Shown: positions 1 through 9,300 of the stretch, piece after piece
Layout: the number at the start of each line of letters is the position of its first letter
Position numbering within the stretch: the first letter of the stretch is position 1
Position numbers and translations under genes: made by a program
Notes under the pieces: generated by a model
What the model was told of the DNA's origin: nothing
The model's database searches: none
What the model saw: the letters and a program-made list of their open reading frames with translations, nothing else
NCBI GenBank assembly: GCA_017615055.1
Contig: JAGAAW010000070.1
Span: forward strand, 1 to 37,832
DNA length: 37,832 bases
Source of the DNA: Fibrobacter sp.
Lineage (GTDB): Bacteria > Fibrobacterota > Fibrobacteria > Fibrobacterales > Fibrobacteraceae
Direction of reading: 5' to 3'

Positions 1-78
1 GGGCAATACGCAGATGCCAGAACGTGCAACGTGACGTGACGCGTGGCTAGTATCCTAGGGCAGGGCCCGCATATGAAG

Positions 79-110
79 AACCACCGGCTATGCCGGTGGG
101 TTCCTTTTTA
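79..110 (+). terminator. Intrinsic terminator for an element upstream of the window
   Basis: Perfect 8-bp stem CCACCGGC (81-88) / GCCGGTGG (92-99) with a 3-nt loop, followed on the plus strand by a T-rich tail (TTCCTTTTT). It would end a plus-strand transcript that starts before the window. No coding region or RNA family was recognised in bases 1-78. A short strong hairpin of this kind is also compatible with the end of an IS200/IS605-type element, but no transposase is present to support that. Confidence 0.55.
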
Positions 111-117
111 AAATCCA

Positions 118-342
118 GAACGAGCGGTCTCTCCGTGAGCAACAAAGCCCCAGTTATCAAACTGGGGCGGTTGCGACCTTTGGACACTTGCGCTTTAGCG
201 CTTAGTGTACATGGCCACCTTTAGGTGGGAGTGAGTGCTCGGTCTTCCCGTGAACGGAAAAGGCTCGTATTAACGAGCCTTTGCAGTGAGAGAGCACGAG
301 TTACCGGAGGTTCTACTCCAGAGACGTCGAGTGCTCGGTCTT
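118..342. other. Hairpin-rich non-coding array
   Basis: This gene-free stretch holds a series of stems: 147-168 (GCCCCAGT/ACTGGGGC, flanked by complementary GCAAC/GTTGC), about 186-209 (GCGC stem inside ACACT/AGTGT), 213-228 (CCACC/GGTGG) and 260-281. Two related 23-nt boxes (118-140 and 233-255, 16 of 23 identical) each sit beside a hairpin. A 14-nt direct repeat GAGTGCTCGGTCTT occurs at 233-246 and 329-342. GAGCAC at 292-297 can pair with GTGCTC at either 235-240 or 331-336, so the two pairings exclude each other. It may be a structured RNA, a 3' UTR with tandem terminators, or the remnant of a mobile element. I do not recognise the family. Confidence 0.4.
258..283 (-). terminator. Intrinsic terminator downstream of the 341-775 lipoprotein gene
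   Basis: Perfect 9-bp stem AAGGCTCGT (260-268) / ACGAGCCTT (273-281) with a 4-nt loop. Read on the minus strand it ends in TTTTCC. It lies about 60 nt beyond the stop codon of the minus-strand lipoprotein gene. The hairpin at 147-168 could serve as a second, backup terminator on the same strand (tail TTTGTT). Confidence 0.5.
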
Positions 343-775
343 AATTCGTTTGGAACTTGTAGGCTTCGCGGTAGTAAGCCATCATCTCGTTGGTGCTACC
401 GAAAGCCCTACGAGCGGCATTGCCTACTTCACGATCCTTTCTCAAGAGCTCGGTGATTTTCGTGTTCACGTCCTTGAAGAACAGGTCGTTGCTCGCCATG
501 TCGACATGGTTCTGCGTGTAGTTCATGTGGTAACGGCGTTCCAGCATCTGGAACAGTTCCGTCTGGCAGGCGTTAACGGGAGGATCCCTCTTGATGACAG
601 GCATGTAGCATGCCTGGATGTAATCCTGCTTCATTTCGACAATCATCTGGTCGATTGCAGGAATGTCATGACGGGAGTCGTGACTAGCAAGATCTGCTTT
701 TGGGGTTTTGATGCCAGAGCAGCCGGCCAACAGTGCTGCTGCGAGAATGAGAGAGGCCACATATCCAAGTTTCAT
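341..775 (-). CDS. Small lipoprotein, unknown function
   Basis: The 144-aa product begins MKLGYVASLILAAALLAGCS, a type II signal peptide with lipobox LAGC and acylated Cys19. The mature part (about 125 aa) is charged and mostly helical, with two further cysteines (near CYMP and NACQ) that could form a disulfide in the periplasm. No domain was recognised. The ATG has GGAG 13 nt upstream, a little long for a ribosome binding site. The gene stands alone: about 200 nt separate it from the M23 peptidase gene upstream on the same strand, and that gap carries a CRP-like palindrome and a possible promoter. It is probably a cell-envelope protein restricted to close relatives. Confidence 0.7.
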   Translation of the reverse strand: MKLGYVASLILAAALLAGCSGIKTPKADLASHDSRHDIPAIDQMIVEMKQDYIQACYMPVIKRDPPVNACQTELFQMLERRYHMNYTQNHVDMASNDLFFKDVNTKITELLRKDREVGNAARRAFGSTNEMMAYYREAYKFQTN

Positions 776-905
776 TTTAAATGTATCTCCGTGTTGGTTT
801 TCACGTACATTCCCATTTTCCCTAAACCATGGGTAAAGTTATTTAATTGTTGATTAGTTGGCGATAGTGAATTTGTAATTATTTCCTTACTAACGGCCCA
901 AAACA

Positions 906-913
906 GAAAAATA
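906..913 (-). promoter_or_regulatory. Possible -7 promoter box for the 341-775 lipoprotein gene
   Basis: On the minus strand this reads TATTTTTC, one mismatch from TAnnTTTG. It lies 130 nt upstream of the start codon and just downstream of the palindrome at 924-939. The low complexity of the stretch makes chance likely. Confidence 0.25.
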
Positions 914-923
914 AAAGTTTGGT

Positions 924-939
924 TGTGACACGTGTCACT
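924..939. promoter_or_regulatory. CRP/FNR-family-like operator palindrome
   Basis: GTGACACGTGTCAC (925-938) is a perfect 14-bp palindrome. With its flanks it reads TGTGA-N6-TCACT, one base from the classic CRP site TGTGA-N6-TCACA. It lies between the M23 peptidase gene and the lipoprotein gene (start 775), about 150 nt upstream of the latter. No regulator gene is visible here, so the binding protein is inferred from shape only. Confidence 0.4.
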
Positions 940-982
940 CTAATTTTCGGAACGATTTGTGACGTTACTCACAAAGGGCTTT

Positions 983-2500
983 TTAGGGGGTGTTCGGCTT
1001 GAATTTATAGTACCACGCGATGGGGTCTATTACTTTGTACTTAACGTTGCCGATGCGGCTGTTTCCGCGCCTGTCAATCACGCCTGTAACCACGTGCGCA
1101 TGCGGCCCCGTGGTGTGCCCTGTCATGCCTACAGTCGCGATCGGGTCGCCCTGCATAACCTCTTGACCATCAAGGTACAAGAGCTGGTCGCAGTGCATGA
1201 ATATCAGCACGTCCTTCTCGCGCACGAGCCCGATAATCACGCCGCCGCGTTCGTCCCTGCTGGTGTATGCCTTCGCGGAGAACGGGGCGAGAATGCGAGC
1301 GCCCTTGCGCGATGCGACGTCGATACCGTTGTGCTTGCGGCCGCCTATCCCGCGCTCGTTGTAGAACTCGGTAATGTAGGCGATGCTGTCGGAAAGGATG
1401 GAGGTCCAGTATTTCCACGCGGCGCCTATGGAATCCGCCGCAGTCTTGCCCAGGTTGTCGGGGCGCGAGAACTTGATGACCGTCCCTTGCGGCGGTACGG
1501 CGAGTGCGTTATCTTCCCATCCCTGGCCCTTGTAGCCGTTTTCGCTTATCGTCTCGTCCAGGTACTGGCGGATCATCTTGTCGTCCGAAATGACCGCGTT
1601 GAACCGCCCGATGGCATAGCGTGCGATGCGCCTCAGGTTCTCCTTCCCGTCGAACGTGTAGTCGAAGGAGGGTGCCACCGAGAGCTTGTTCCTTTCGGGG
1701 ATGCGGTCGCGCATGTTCGAGTGGCTGGTATCGATGCTGGTGGGGTAGATGAACGGCACGAGGAATGCTACCAGCAGGAACAGCGGGAACAGGTTCCTGA
1801 AGAGCCTCGAGAGGCCTTCCATCGGGTTCTTGCGGAGGATTTCTTCCTTCGTAATCCACTGCACGCATTCAGCGAGCGCTTCGGGGGCGCTTGCGATGCC
1901 GTTCTTGATTTTCGCCTTCTTGCGCACGTTCTTGCTGGCACCCTTGCGAACAGCCTTTGCGCACTTGGGGAAGCGCTTTTTTTCGGGCATGCGCTCGAGG
2001 AGCCAGATGATGTTCTTCTTGCGGAGAGGTGCGGAATCCTCGATAAACGCGGCCGCCTCGTCGGTGCTGTTGCCGTCCACGAGCACCACCTTCGCGATAT
2101 CGACAACCATGTCGTCAAGCGCGGTGGGGTCGTCGCCCGGGAGTATACCTACCGTGTGCGGTACGATTTTCTTGATGAGCTGCAGGTTGTGGTAAAACTT
2201 GCGGAAGTGCTCTTCGGAGCGGTCGGGCGTGCCGAAACCCGAAAAAATGAGCCCGCCCTGCTTTTTTTCTTCGAGGGCCTGCAGTTCGTCGTTCGTGAGG
2301 ATCCGCGTAAAGAGGTCGTGCAGCGGGATCCCTGTATTGCCTTCGCTCTTGAGCGAAAAGTCAAATACTACAAAAGACGCGCCAGCGTTAAGTGCCAGCG
2401 CGAATTTTTCTAAGGCCTCGTAGGGTGCCGGGTTTCCTGGGAAAACCGCGAGCACCAATTCGCCTTGAGCATACAGGTAGTTGAGAACCTGACGCTGCAT
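983..2500 (-). CDS. Membrane-anchored M23 (LytM-type) peptidase with a MinD-like N-terminal region
   Basis: The 505-aa protein has three parts. Residues 1-200 are cytoplasmic and resemble a degenerate MinD/ParA fold: a hydrophobic strand before PGNPAP where a P-loop would be, then FVVFDFS and VVLVDGNST strands, but no Walker lysine. Residues 237-253 form one transmembrane helix after a basic stretch. Residues 380-495 are a peptidase M23 domain with zinc-ligand motifs HNGID (His390, Asp394) and HAH (467-469), so it should be an active murein endopeptidase in the periplasm. It starts 6 nt after the stop of the 2507-2926 gene, and AAGG of its probable ribosome binding site lies just inside that gene's end. 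The M23 call is firm. The MinD resemblance is my reading of the pattern and needs a profile or structure check. Confidence 0.82.
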   Translation of the reverse strand: MQRQVLNYLYAQGELVLAVFPGNPAPYEALEKFALALNAGASFVVFDFSLKSEGNTGIPLHDLFTRILTNDELQALEEKKQGGLIFSGFGTPDRSEEHFRKFYHNLQLIKKIVPHTVGILPGDDPTALDDMVVDIAKVVLVDGNSTDEAAAFIEDSAPLRKKNIIWLLERMPEKKRFPKCAKAVRKGASKNVRKKAKIKNGIASAPEALAECVQWITKEEILRKNPMEGLSRLFRNLFPLFLLVAFLVPFIYPTSIDTSHSNMRDRIPERNKLSVAPSFDYTFDGKENLRRIARYAIGRFNAVISDDKMIRQYLDETISENGYKGQGWEDNALAVPPQGTVIKFSRPDNLGKTAADSIGAAWKYWTSILSDSIAYITEFYNERGIGGRKHNGIDVASRKGARILAPFSAKAYTSRDERGGVIIGLVREKDVLIFMHCDQLLYLDGQEVMQGDPIATVGMTGHTTGPHAHVVTGVIDRRGNSRIGNVKYKVIDPIAWYYKFKPNTP

Positions 2501-2506
2501 GCGCGA

Positions 2507-2926
2507 TTAGACCTTGGCTGCTCCTCTCGGGCCCCTCGGGTAGGTAAAGCCGGAAGGGGGAGCCGCGACGAACTTGTCTACCTGCATGTAGAGTTCCTCG
2601 GGGCTTGCGGAGGGGTTGAAGTAGATTTCCTGGTTGCGGTTCTGGCTACGGCCCTTGAGCGGTTCGCCACGGCGGCCGCGGGAAACCACGCCGAGCGGGA
2701 GCACTTCGAGCATCGGGAGCAGGCCGAAGTAGCGGAACAGGCTGAAGTTCTTCTGCCAGGTGGCGCGTTCGGCGAGGATGGCGAATGTGCCTTCCATGAC
2801 GGACTTGGACTGCAGCAGGTCATCGGAAGTCATCGTGACCAATTCGTGGTTCGTCGGGAAGTTGTTGACGAAGTTGACGAGGTCGCCCTTGAGGTAGTTG
2901 GCGTCGCAGAGGAATACGAATTTCAT
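2507..2926 (-). CDS. Conserved-looking protein of unknown function, partner of the M23 gene
   Basis: The 139-aa soluble protein has no signal peptide or membrane segment. It starts MKFVFLCDANYLKGDLVNFV, a beta-strand/helix opening like a Rossmann-type fold, and ends in a Pro/Gly/Arg-rich tail (PPSGFTYPRGPRG). The ATG has AGGA 7 nt upstream and a TATCTTTG promoter box 31 nt upstream. It is the first gene of a two-gene unit with the M23 peptidase (6-nt gap), so it may regulate or localise that enzyme. I do not recognise the family. Confidence 0.65.
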   Translation of the reverse strand: MKFVFLCDANYLKGDLVNFVNNFPTNHELVTMTSDDLLQSKSVMEGTFAILAERATWQKNFSLFRYFGLLPMLEVLPLGVVSRGRRGEPLKGRSQNRNQEIYFNPSASPEELYMQVDKFVAAPPSGFTYPRGPRGAAKV

Positions 2927-2957
2927 AGTTTGTCCTGGATTGGTTTATTTGTTTTCG

Positions 2958-2965
2958 CAAAGATA
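2958..2965 (-). promoter_or_regulatory. TAnnTTTG promoter box for the 2926-983 operon
   Basis: On the minus strand this reads TATCTTTG, with GTGACA 17 nt upstream as a -35-like hexamer. It lies 31 nt before the start codon at 2926. Confidence 0.55.
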
Positions 2966-3137
2966 AGTTTTTGCCCCTGTTCTGTCACTCTCGTTTTACC
3001 CCGTTTCTGTAATTTTCGGAACTTTTTGTTCCGTTTTTATGTAAATTTTTTGTAAATTCAGCACTTTTGGCCGATTTAGCGATTTTTCCGCATTTTGCTG
3101 CCTATTCCAACTTGGAACATTCCGTGGCATATTTGAT

Positions 3138-3164
3138 GTAAGTCGTTGACAATCAACGACTTAC
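3138..3164. promoter_or_regulatory. Perfect 12-bp palindrome overlapping a sigma-70-like promoter
   Basis: Left arm GTAAGTCGTTGA (3138-3149), loop CAA, right arm TCAACGACTTAC (3153-3164). The sequence TTGACA at 3146-3151 straddles its centre and is followed after 17 nt by TATTTT (3169-3174). A protein bound to the palindrome would cover the -35 element, so it looks like a repressor operator for the giant gene that starts at 3326. A hairpin in a longer transcript is the alternative. Confidence 0.5.
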
Positions 3165-3241
3165 GTGTTATTTTACGATTTCTCTTTCCTGGAATTGCCT
3201 TTTTTTTGCGAAAAAGGGCATTTTTTGTGAAATAAATACAT

Positions 3242-3249
3242 TATATTTG
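3242..3249 (+). promoter_or_regulatory. TAnnTTTG promoter box for the giant repeat gene
   Basis: TATATTTG, 76 nt before the start codon at 3326. No good -35 hexamer lies at the usual spacing. Confidence 0.5.
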
Positions 3250-3325
3250 GACTCCGAGATCATGTAATGATTTACAAGCGTCATTAGGAGATGCTTGTGG
3301 TATGTTTAATGGGAGATAGTAAAAG

Positions 3326-6300
3326 ATGAAAAGAATGAAATGGCCTGTAACTGCGCTTTTGGCATCGGCTGGAGTATTAGCCTCTGTCGTTATCGCGCAG
3401 GAAAATTCCGATAGTGCTCCGGCGGTAGAGAACAACGCTCCGTCGGTGAACGGGATTCCTGGCGAATCTATTAACGAGGGTGGCAAGTTCGCGCCGATCA
3501 AGCTCGACAACTATGTGTCCGACGACATGGACAAGCCGGACAAGCTCAAATGGAGCGTGTCGGGCAACAAGAGCATCAAGGTCAATATCTCGAACGACCG
3601 CGTGGCTACGCTGCAGGTGCCCGACCAGTACTGGAACGGTTCCGAAGACATTACCTTCGAGGCGAAGGACACCAAGGGTGCCGTTGGCTCCGAGACGGTG
3701 AACTTCACGGTCGAGTCCGTGAACAACCCGCCGGTGATGAAGGATATCCCCGAACAGACGATCGACGAAGGCAAGCAGTTCACCAAGATCAAGCTTGATG
3801 ACTTCGTGACCGACCCGGACCACCCGAAAGACCAGATTCTTTGGGAATTCGACATCCAACCGGCAGGCAAGGATCAAGCCGATGGCGACCTGAACGTGGA
3901 AATTGACCCGAAGCGTGTGGCGACCATCATTATCCCCGATACCAACTGGTACGGTGCGGCCAAGATTACCTTCACCGCGACCGACGGCGAGTATGCTAGC
4001 GACAAGAAGACGGCTCTCTTTACGGTGAAGCCGATCAACGACTCTCCGATTATCCAGAAGATCCCGGACCAGACCATCGAAGAGAAGAACGAATTCGAGT
4101 CCATCTCCCTGACCGATTTCGTGTCTGATGTCGATGACGACGTGTCGAAGATCAAGTGGACCATCGCGGGCAACAAGGACCTCAAGTTCGATATCGACAA
4201 GTACGGTACCGCGAACATCAAGATTCCGAACGAGTTCTGGAACGGCTCCGAGACCATTACCTTTACGGCGACTGACCCCGCAGGTGCGGCCGTGAGCACG
4301 AAGGCCACCTTCACGGTGAAATCCATCAACGACCCTCCGGAGTTCACGAAGGACGTGCCTGAACAGACTATCGAAGAAAAGCAGGAATTCAAGCCGGTCG
4401 AACTTTCTCAGCTCGTGAAGGACCCGGACCACAAGATGGACCAACTCAAGTGGGAAGTCTCCGGCAACAAGGACCTGAAGGTGAAAATCGCCGGCGGCGT
4501 TGCCACCATCAGCATCCCGAACAAGTTCTGGAATGGTTCCGAGACGCTCAAGTTCAAGGTATGCGACCCGGCTAACGCCTGTGCCGAATCCGAAGCCTCG
4601 TTCACTGTCAACTCCGTGAACGACAAGCCGGAATTTGCAAAGCAGATCCCGAACCAGACGATCGACGAGAAGAAGCAGTTCCAGAAGATTAAACTGGACG
4701 AATACGTGAAGGATGCCGACCACAAGAATTCCGAACTCTCCTGGGATGTGGACGTGAAGCACCAGGGCAAGGAACCGCAGTCCGGCACGCTCAACGTGAA
4801 CATCGATGAAAGCCGCGTGGCCTCCATCGAGATTCCGGATACTTACTGGAATGGTACCGCCATTGCAACGTTCACCTGCACTGACCCGGAAGGCGCTTCC
4901 ATCAAGCAGGCCGTTACGCTCACTGTTAATTCTATAAACGACAAGCCGGTGTTCACCAAGATTCCGGACCAGGAAGTCGAGGAAAAGAGCGAACTTTCCT
5001 CCATCGTGCTTGACGAATACCTCTCTGACCCGGACCACGACATCTCCAAGCTGAAGGTCGAGGTTTCCGGCAACAAGGATATCAAGGTCAACATCAACCA
5101 GAAGACCCGCGAGGTCACGTTCAAGACCCCGAACGAACTCTGGAATGGTTCCGAGACCGTCACGTTCACTGCGACCGACCCGGATGGGGGAGTCGCGAAG
5201 ACCTCCGTGAAACTGTCCGTGAAGTCCATCAACGACCCGCCGGTCATGAAGGATATCCCGGAACAGACCGTGAAGGAAAAGCAGGAATTCAAGCCTGTTG
5301 AACTCGACAAGTATGTGGACGACCTCGACCACGACAAGGCCAAGCTCAAGTGGACCATCACGGGCAACCGCGAACTCAAGGTTTCTGTGGATGGCAACCG
5401 CGTGATGAAGGTGACTCCGCCGAGCCCGCAGTGGAACGGCTCCGAAACGCTCACCATCAAGGTGACCGACCCGGAAGGCGCTACCGACGAACGCTCCGTG
5501 GCCTACACGGTGGAATCCGTGAACGACGTGCCTGAATTCGTAAAGCAGGTGAACCCGCAGACCATCAAGGAAAAGGAACAGTTCCAGCCCATCAAGCTTG
5601 GTGAGATGGTGCGCGATATGGATAACAAGGCCTCCGAACTGACCTGGAGCGTGGAAGTGAAGCCTGCTCCGGGTTCCAAGAAGAAGGAGACTGGCCTGAA
5701 CGTCGAAATCGATGCCCAGCAGGTCGCAAAGATTATTATCCCGAGCAAGCACTGGAACGGTGCCGAAGAAATTACCTTCACCGTGACCGACCCGGAAGGC
5801 GCCAAGGCTACCTCCAAGGCCGTGTTCACCGTGACCTCCGTGAACGACGTGCCGGTGCTCAAGAAGATTCCGGACCAGATGATCGAAGAAAAGCAGCAGT
5901 TCAATTCTGTGAACCTTGCTGAACTTGCAAGCGATGCCGACCACGACTTCAAGGACTTGAAGTGGACCGTTGCCGGCAACAAGCAGTTGAAGATCGATAT
6001 CGACAAGGCCGGTGTTGCTACCATCAAGACGCCGAGCCCGATGTGGAACGGTTCTGAAAAGGTGACCTTCACCGTGACCGACCCGGAAGGCGCCTCTGCC
6101 AAGACCGACGCCGTGTTCACCGTGAAGTCCATCAACGACGTGCCGGTGATGAAGGATATCCCGAGCCAGAAGATCAAGGAGAAGGAACAGTTCAAGACCA
6201 TCGCCCTCGACGACTTCGTGAAGGACGAGGACCACGACAACTCCAAGCTCAAGTGGACGTTCTCCGGCAACAAGGACCTGAAGGTCCAGATGGACAGCAA

Positions 6301-9300
6301 GCGCGTGGTGACCGTTACCGCCCCGAACAAGTTCTGGCATGGCGAAGAGACTGTCACGTTCACCGTTACTGACCCGGAAGGTGCATCTGATTCCCGCAAG
6401 GTCAAGTTCACTGTGGAATCTGTGAACGACCTGCCGGTGTTCACGAAGCCCATCAAGGATCAGACGATTCCTGAAAAGCGTGAATTCGCGATTATCAACC
6501 TCGCCGACATCGTGAGCGACCCGGACCACAAGCCCGAACAGCTCACCTGGAGTTTCGACGTGAAGGCCGCCAAGGGCGCTCCGAAGGGTTACACCCCGAA
6601 GCTCTCCGTGAAGGTCGAGAACCGTATGGCCCGTATCATCATTCCGGACAAGAACTGGAACGGTGCAGAAGAGATTACGTTCAAGGTGGAAGACCCGGAA
6701 GGCGGCAAGGCTACCTGCACCGCACTCTTTACCGTGACCTCCGTGAACGATGCTCCGACCATCGGCAAGATTGACGACCAGACCATCGAAGAGAAGCAGG
6801 AATTCGCTCCGATTGACCTCGCTTCCATCATCAAGGACCCGGACCATCCGTTCGAGAAGTTGAAGATTGAAGTGACTGGTACCAAGGAACTGAAGATTGA
6901 TATCGCCAAGGATGGCAAGGCTACCATCAAGACCCCGAACAAGATGTGGAACGGCACCGAGAAGGTGACCTTCGCCGTGAGCGACCCGGAAGGCGCTACC
7001 GCCAAGACCCAGGTGACTTTCACCGTGAAGTCCATCAACGACGTGCCGGTGATGAAGGATATCGTCGACCAGACCATCAAGGAAAAGGGCCAGTTCAAGC
7101 CGATCGAACTCGACAACTTTGTGGATGACCTCGACCACCCGAAGAACAAGCTCAAGTGGAAGATCGAAGGTGCTAAGGAACTCAAGGTGCAGATGGATGG
7201 CAGCCACAAGGTGACTGTTGTGCAGCCGAACCCGAACTGGCACGGCTCCGAGAAGGTCAAGTTCACTGTGACCGACCCGGAAGGTGCAAGCGACAGCCGT
7301 ACTGTTACCTTTACTGTGGAATCCGTGAACGACGCTCCTGAATTCGTGCGCGAACTCAAGGACCAGTCCATCGACGAGAAGAAGCAGTTCCAGCCCATCA
7401 AGCTAGCTGACCTCGTGAAGGACCCGGACCACAAGACTTCCGAACTCAAGTGGAGCTTCGATGTGAAGCCTGCGAAGGCCGGCGCTGCCGCCGCTCCGAA
7501 GAAGGGCAAGAAGGGCAAGGAAGAGGAGAAGGCTCCTGCAGGCGAATCTCTCAAGGTGAAGATTGACGCCCAGCAGGTCGCGACCATCGAGATTCCGAAC
7601 AAGTACTGGAACGGAGCCGCAAGCATCACGTTCACGGCTACTGACCCGGAAGGCGCGAAGGTCTCGAAGACCGCTCACTTCGAGGTGCGCTCCATCAACG
7701 ACGCGCCGAAGATTTCGGACAAGGCCCCGCAGGGTGAAACCATCCGCGAAGGTGGCCGCTTCAAGACGATTGACCTCGCAAGCCTCGCGAACGACCCGGA
7801 CCACCCGGCATCGAGCCTCAAGTGGACTGTCTCTGGCAACAAGCAGTTGAAGGTCGATATCCGCAAGGACAACACGGTGATCGTTGCCGTGCCTGACCCG
7901 CAGTGGTCTGGCCGCGAGATGCTCACGTTCACGGTCACCGACCCGGAAGGCGCTTCTGCCAACCACAAGATGACCTTCGAGGTGACCCGCGTGAACGACC
8001 CGCCGACGCTCGCGAAGAAGATTCCTGACCAGAAAATCAAGGAAAAGGAACAGTTCAAGCAGATCAAGCTTGATGAATACGTGAAGGACCCGGATAACAA
8101 GCCGAACGAACTCTCCTGGAGCATCTCCGGTAACAAGAAACTCAAGGCTGAAATTTCTTCGAGCCGTATCCTTACGGTTTCTGCCCCGGATAAGTACTTC
8201 TGGTGCGCCCCCGAGACGATGGTGCTTATCGTGAAGGACCCGGACGGTGCGGAAACCTCGCAGACGGTGACCTTCGAGATTACCTCCGTGAACGACGCTC
8301 CGGAAATGAAGGACATTCAGGGCCAGAAGATCAAGGAGAAGGGCCAGTTCAAGGAAATCGACCTGAACAAGTTCGTGAAGGACCCGGACCACAAGCCTGA
8401 ACAACTGACCTGGACGGCTACGGTCGCCAAGGCCGGTGGTGCTGCCCCCGCTCCGAAGAAGGCTGCCCCGAAGAAACCCGCTAAGAAGGGCAAGAAGGGT
8501 GCCAAGGAAGAGAAGGAAGAAGAAGCCGCTCCGGCTCCGGCCCCGGCTGACGACTTCCAGGTGGAAATCGACAACAGGAACATTGCCCGCATCAAGATTG
8601 CCGACCAGTACTGGCATGGCGAACGCAATGTGACCTTCACTGTGACTGACCCGGAAGGCGCGAAGGCCTCGAAGACCGCAACCTTCACGGTGGAATCCGT
8701 GAACGACGCTCCGGTAATCAAGCCGATTCCTATCCAGTCTATCCAGGAGAAGGAACACTTCAAGCCTATCGACCTCTCGCAGTTCGTGTCTGATCCGGAC
8801 CATGCCTTCGGTGCCCTCAAGTTCGAGGTGGGCGCAACCCGCTCTCTGAAGGCCTCCGTGAATAGCAAGAAGGAACTCGTGGTCACGACTCCGGACAAGT
8901 TCTGGAGCGGTACCGAGAAGGTGAAGGTCGACGTGCTTGACCCGGAAGGCGCCAAGGCATCTGTGCAGATTACCTTCGAAGTGACTCCGGTGAACGACCC
9001 GCCGGTTGTGCATAACATCCCGGGCCAGAAGATCAAGGAAAAGGAAAAGTTCGAGCCGATCGACCTCTCGAAGGCTGCGACCGACCCGGATAACAAGCCT
9101 GCTGAACTCAAGTGGTCAGTTTCTGGCAACAAGGACCTGAAGGTCGATATCAAGGGTAGCCGTGGCATGGTGGTGACCCCGAACCCGAACTGGTTCGGCA
9201 AGGAAACCATCACGTTCACTGTGAAGGATCCGTCTGGCGCATCTGCCTCCAAGACCGCTACCTTCGAGGTGACTCCGGTGAACGACCCGCCGACCCTCAA

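Larger units (their letters stand above)
2966..3325. other. Long AT-rich intergenic region before the giant repeat protein
   Basis: About 360 nt without a gene, much more AT-rich than its surroundings. It holds the divergent control regions of the 2507-2926 gene and the giant repeat gene: a perfect palindrome at 3138-3164, two candidate plus-strand promoters (3146-3174 and 3242-3249) and several T-tracts. No small ORF with a ribosome binding site was found. Confidence 0.5.

Noticed and set aside
118-342. tRNA, tmRNA, RNase P or SRP RNA in the hairpin array
   Set aside because: None of the conserved sequence blocks of these RNAs could be found on either strand, and no cloverleaf could be drawn.
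959-2413. 484-codon plus-strand open frame opposite the M23 peptidase gene
   Set aside because: The minus-strand frame has clear M23 motifs. This one has no recognisable features and comes from GC-rich third positions.
3377-7243. 1288-codon open frame antisense to the giant repeat gene (and a second one at 7403-9013)
   Set aside because: It is a shadow of the biased codon use and repetition on the other strand. The protein is an unnatural mix of repeated His/Val/Leu/Arg segments, with no signal, domain or ribosome binding site.
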